Source of the DNA: Impatiens glandulifera
Lineage: Eukaryota > Streptophyta > Magnoliopsida > Ericales > Balsaminaceae
Assembly: GCF_907164915.1 (NCBI RefSeq)
Contig: NC_061864.1
Location: 5,291,389 to 5,355,388, forward strand
Reading direction: 5' to 3'
DNA: 64,000 nt
This document shows, one piece after another, positions 61,801-64,000 of the stretch. The position numbers were made by a program, and so were the translations under genes. Position 1 is the first letter of the stretch. Every line of letters starts with the position of its first letter. Below the pieces are notes generated by a model. It made no database searches and was not told the DNA's origin. It saw only the letters and a list, made by a program, of their open reading frames with translations.

Positions 61801-64000
61801 AAGTTATGGTTCTTTCACCAATGCTATTTCCTTAGATTGTCCATGCAATTGAATTAATAATTTGAGATGGTCTGGTCATGCAGAATAGAACTACTGATTG
61901 CTCTAGTTAGATGTAGTACTGTAGTAGTTTACATGTAGAAAGAATTATAAAGGACAGAGGAAACGTTGATTAACTCTAGTAAAGTGGTTAGAAATTATCT
62001 GATCACATGTAATATCCATGCATTAATTCCCCATGATTGTGCTATATGCTGTAGGAGTCGTGTAGCCAACTCAAATTAATTGGATAAATTCTTTCCCATG
62101 TTAAGTTTCTTTCCCTGCATGATATGCTACATAATGATATTCAATGACCAGAAACTTTTCCTGATACTATTTTCATACAAGCTTTACCTTTTATAGACAA
62201 AATATTTGTTGGTCAAAAACAATTCACTACTACTGCATTAGAGTATGTTCGTAACCTTGCTGTGTGTTGCACAATGCATGGAATGGAATTGTGGCATATA
62301 ATCTAAGTATGGCATTGCATGCAGTCTAAATACCAAAACTTGTGATATATTGTAGCAACTTTCTATGTGATAAATTACCTTAAAGCATCAATGTACTCAG
62401 ATATCTGTGATTAGAATGCTTTAACCCGATACTACATTGCAGGTTCATGTGCCACCATCATGCATGGTTGATGGTGTGCATTCACAACATTTCTTTGGAA
62501 CAGGTGTTATTATATATCATTCTGTAAAGATGGGATTAGTTGCTGTTGACAAGAACACTGTTGCAATATCTATATCTGACGTGATGCTTTCTTTTGCGGC
62601 CTTTCCAATTGAAATTCCTGGGGAGGTAAAAGTTTTGTGTTGTCTACAATGTTGAACTCTCATAGATTTTGTCTTGTTCATTTCTTAGACAATGTGTTCT
62701 ACTACAGGTTGTTTTTCTCCACCCCGTCCACAATTTTGCTCTTATTGCATATGATCCTTCTGCTCTTGGGCCTGTAGGTGCCTCTGTTGTTCGTGCTGCG
62801 GAACTGCTCCCTGGTAGCTTCTCATATACATATATATTTTTGGACTTCATATTATTTACTATCTAGCAGTTTGATACAGAATTTGTATTTTTTTAGCTTC
62901 TCAACCCCTAGTGGTTTGTTACATTGAGGATTCCCTGTAACTACCCTTCAGTTTAGCAAAGATTTCTTTTTCCTTATTCTTTGATTATATTTTATTTTTT
63001 GCTCTCTCTAAGCAGCTATATAAAGTTGTGTAATCTAACTCAAAATAATAGAAGATGTCTTTCAAATGTCTATTCACTTAAGTATTCAATTATACATTTT
63101 CATGGTATTTGTAATTTGATGGAGAGATGAAAGATTATTATATCCATCTTTTTTTATGTTTTCAGATGAAAACACTATGAAGGGTCGTTTAAGCTATTTT
63201 TCTTTATGATCTTCTATTCTCGACTCTTTTTCTTTTTTTGTTACGTGGGAGTTTTACAGTCTGAAGTTACCTTCAGGTTCCCAATATACATATTTTAATA
63301 TACTTCTGTTTTCTTATTTCTAATGAGATCTTAATGGCATGTACTTCTGCAGAACCTTTACTGTGTCGTGGAGACTCTGTGTATCTTGTAGGGTTAAGTA
63401 GAAGCTTGCAAGCAACTTCAAGAAAATCCATTGTTACCAACCCTTGTGCTGCTTTAAACATAGGCTCTGCTGATTGCCCAAGGTATAGAGCAACAAATAT
63501 GGAAGTCATCGAACTTGATACTGGTAATTTGAAGTTCCTGTTGCTTAAAATTGATCCAGGCTAACTTATGAATTGTAAAGAGGAGTCGACCCAGGTGTCT
63601 ATACTCTCGTTTTTGCTTTTCAAAGATGAACATCCTTAAACATTTCATTAATGATATCATCAATGATCTGTCTCAGATTTTGGTAGTACTTTCTCGGGCG
63701 TGCTTGCTGATGAGAAAGGAAGAGTTCAGGCTATCTGGGGAAGTTTTTCAACACAGGTTCGTCTTATTTGGTGCTTTAGTGAGTTAGTTTAGTTTTTGGT
63801 AGTGCTTTGACAGTATAATCCTATATACAGCTGAAGTATGATTGTAACTCATCAGAAGATCATCAATTTATCCGTGGTTTACCAATTCATGCAATTACCC
63901 ATGTCCTTGACAAAATTGTATCTGGTGAAAGTGGCCCAAATCTTCTCATTAATGGTTTCGTAATGCAAATGCCGTTGATTAGGATCTTAGATGTCGAATT
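46834..64000 (+). CDS. DEG7: DEG7 protease (Do-like, double protease-domain), 3' end outside window
   Basis: Twenty exons are visible: 46834-47122, 47208-47278, 47797-47931, 49814-49872, 52079-52115, 54345-54470, 54890-54976, 55917-55982, 56073-56129, 56205-56270, 57645-57752, 58417-58497, 59664-59713, 59886-60051, 60704-61162, 62443-62625, 62708-62813, 63353-63523, 63677-63756, and 63831 onward. All junctions keep frame; about 855 residues are present of roughly 1100 expected. The first trypsin-like domain has an intact triad: His92 (SNRHVV), Asp123 (VHDFGF), Ser207 (GGSSGSP). PDZ domains follow at about 295-375 and 400-480. A second protease-like domain (about 620-800) has Asn657, Asn689 and Thr777 at the three triad positions, so it is inactive; in Arabidopsis DEG7 the degenerate domains drive oligomerisation. 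DEG7 has been placed in the chloroplast stroma, but this N-terminus is acidic and not transit-like, and KKRR occurs at 553-556. Confidence 0.95.
47932..49813 (+). other. DEG7 intron 3 (1.9 kb)
   Basis: Mostly unrecognised sequence. It contains a minus-orientation LINE-like tail at about 48739-48797. The frame at 49340-49522 (60 codons) shows no domain. Confidence 0.5.
48739..48797 (-). mobile_element. LINE-like 3' tail, copy 1
   Basis: TTGAAAAAATGTTCATTTCT followed by CACAAGGTGTGAGTGCAATA and TGCGTTCAAA is a diverged relative of copy 2; both lie on the minus strand of DEG7 introns. Confidence 0.4.
50270..50336 (-). mobile_element. LINE-like 3' tail, copy 2
   Basis: Read on the plus strand: a T run, then GAAAAATGTCAACTTTTATT, AGAAAGAGCGCAAGATGCGT and TCAAACGCTAC. 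The reverse complement matches the plus-orientation copies at 53713, 55125 and 56730. A T run at one end (A-tail on the other strand) is typical of retroposed ends. Confidence 0.5.
51041..51954 (+). repeat. 457-base tandem duplication with internal 141-base repeats
   Basis: Two direct copies start at 51041 and 51498 (shared TATTGAAAAATNAGCAGAAT). Inside each, a second-level repeat beginning GTGTCCTTTA occurs twice: at 51158 and 51299, and again at 51615 and 51755. Spacings are 141, 316 and 140 bases. Each copy ends with a tRNA-like SINE segment. Everything lies within the DEG7 intron 52079-proximal, ahead of exon 5. Confidence 0.9.
51419..51472 (+). mobile_element. tRNA-derived SINE-like segment, copy 1
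   Basis: TAGCTCAAGTTACAAGAGTC resembles a Pol III A-box, and GGTTCGATTC at 51463-51472 is a B-box, 44 bases later. The motif pair and spacing are those of a tRNA gene head, but no acceptor stem closes around them, so it is not a tRNA gene. Confidence 0.6.
51881..51990 (+). mobile_element. tRNA-derived SINE-like segment, copy 2
   Basis: TAGCTCAAATGACAAGAGTC and GGTTCGATTC (51925-51934) again lie 44 bases apart. The sequence continues into GGGAGCTATGACTGTAGGGG and a GTTAGCTTCC word that copy 1 lacks, so this copy may retain more of the SINE body. Confidence 0.55.
52116..54344 (+). other. DEG7 intron 5 (2.2 kb)
   Basis: Separates exon 5 from the exon with the catalytic serine. A plus-orientation LINE-like tail lies at 53713-53767. 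The 71-codon frame at 53910-54125 has no recognisable domain. Confidence 0.5.
53713..53767 (+). mobile_element. LINE-like 3' tail, copy 3
   Basis: TGAACGCTTCTTGCGCTCTT, then TTTATTTAATGAAAGTTGAT and CTTTTTCAAAAAAA, ending in an A run. It is the reverse-complement relative of copy 2. Confidence 0.5.
55125..55165 (+). mobile_element. LINE-like 3' tail, copy 4
   Basis: TGTTTGAACGCTTCTTGCAC followed by a diverged TCATGGAAATGTTTCATTAG. A short, decayed member of the same set, in the intron after exon 7. Confidence 0.35.
56369..56574. mobile_element. MITE-like element with 43-base imperfect terminal inverted repeats
   Basis: The left end is CTCAAATAGCCCATTG and the reverse complement of the right end is CTCAAATAACCCATTG. 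About 28 bases further in, ATCAAATAACCTC on the left pairs exactly with the matching stretch on the right. The 206-base element has no coding capacity and lies in the DEG7 intron after exon 10. Flanks do not give a clear target-site duplication. Confidence 0.6.
56730..56789 (+). mobile_element. LINE-like 3' tail, copy 5
   Basis: AATGCTTGAACGCACCCTAT, then TTCTTTTTCTAATGAAAAGT and TGGCCCTTTTCAAAAAGA. Same plan as copies 2 and 3: an AACGC word, a CTAATGAAA word and a terminal TTTTCAAAAA. Confidence 0.45.
56840..57200 (+). pseudogene. Possible LINE reverse-transcriptase C-terminal fragment
   Basis: An open stretch to 57060 contains [18 protein letters not shown] and later LWDERR. This is reminiscent of the zinc-binding region (zf-RVT) that follows reverse transcriptase in plant non-LTR retrotransposons, where a His-x3-Cys word precedes a helix and a tryptophan-rich segment. 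It continues into frameshifted sequence. The first zinc ligands are not visible, so this is only a weak resemblance, supported by the LINE-like tail just upstream. Confidence 0.3.
61475..61741. mobile_element. Tourist-like (PIF/Harbinger) MITE
   Basis: The termini are GGGCTTGTTTGGT on the left and ACCAATCAAGCCC on the right (12 of 13 complementary). They are flanked by direct TAA duplications at 61472-61474 and 61742-61744. Size 267 bases, AT-rich, non-coding. TAA/TTA target duplication and a GGG-starting terminus are hallmarks of Tourist-type elements. It lies in the DEG7 intron after exon 15. Confidence 0.85.

Noticed and set aside
1..64000. A novel multi-gene defence or biosynthetic system
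   Set aside because: All confident genes belong to known, unlinked plant families with their own promoters. The only non-obvious link seen is the duplicated leader shared by FGAM synthase and HYL1.

Overview
The window is nuclear DNA of a flowering plant, most likely a eudicot. It is AT-rich, its genes have GT-AG introns, and several families are plant-specific: polcalcin, RHD6/RSL1-type bHLH, HYL1/DRB1, FAS2, RLCK and DEG7. I cannot name the species from the sequence. There are no operons, CRISPR arrays, tRNA genes or bacterial cassettes.

Layout. A one-exon polcalcin (787-1047, +) is followed by a six-exon receptor-like cytoplasmic kinase (2928-5043, -). An 8 kb AT-rich gap comes next, with simple repeats and a long palindromic MITE-like element. 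A five-exon class I RSL bHLH factor (13219-15075, +) precedes a second large gap. The twelve-exon chromatin-assembly gene FAS2 (20928-26753, -) stands head-to-head with the purine-biosynthesis gene for FGAM synthase (28045-32379, +). Then come the microRNA-biogenesis gene HYL1/DRB1 (36232-39580, +, leader from about 34.9 kb), an ARM-repeat gene (42756-45550, +) and the DEG7 protease gene (46834 to beyond 64000, +; 20 exons seen). I rebuilt each multi-exon gene by hand; every splice junction keeps reading frame and has GT/AG borders.

The genes act in separate processes: calcium binding in pollen, kinase signalling, root-hair cell fate, replication-coupled histone deposition, de novo purine synthesis, miRNA processing, ARM scaffolding and proteolysis. 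No shared pathway is implied by their proximity. The clearest unusual structure is a shared 5' leader. The leader exon, splice donor and first part of the intron of the FGAM synthase gene (27.48-27.89 kb) are recognisably homologous to the leader of HYL1 (34.97-35.39 kb), as if one gene's promoter-proximal region had been copied in front of the other.

Other points of interest are a 2 x 29-residue tandem repeat at the HYL1 C-terminus, a uORF whose stop overlaps the HYL1 start codon, and a second DEG7 protease domain with all three triad positions replaced. The DEG7 introns are rich in transposon remains: a Tourist-like MITE with TAA target-site duplication, a second inverted-repeat element, a nested 457-bp tandem duplication carrying tRNA-derived SINE-like boxes, and repeated LINE-like tails. 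I found no evidence of a wholly new biological system.
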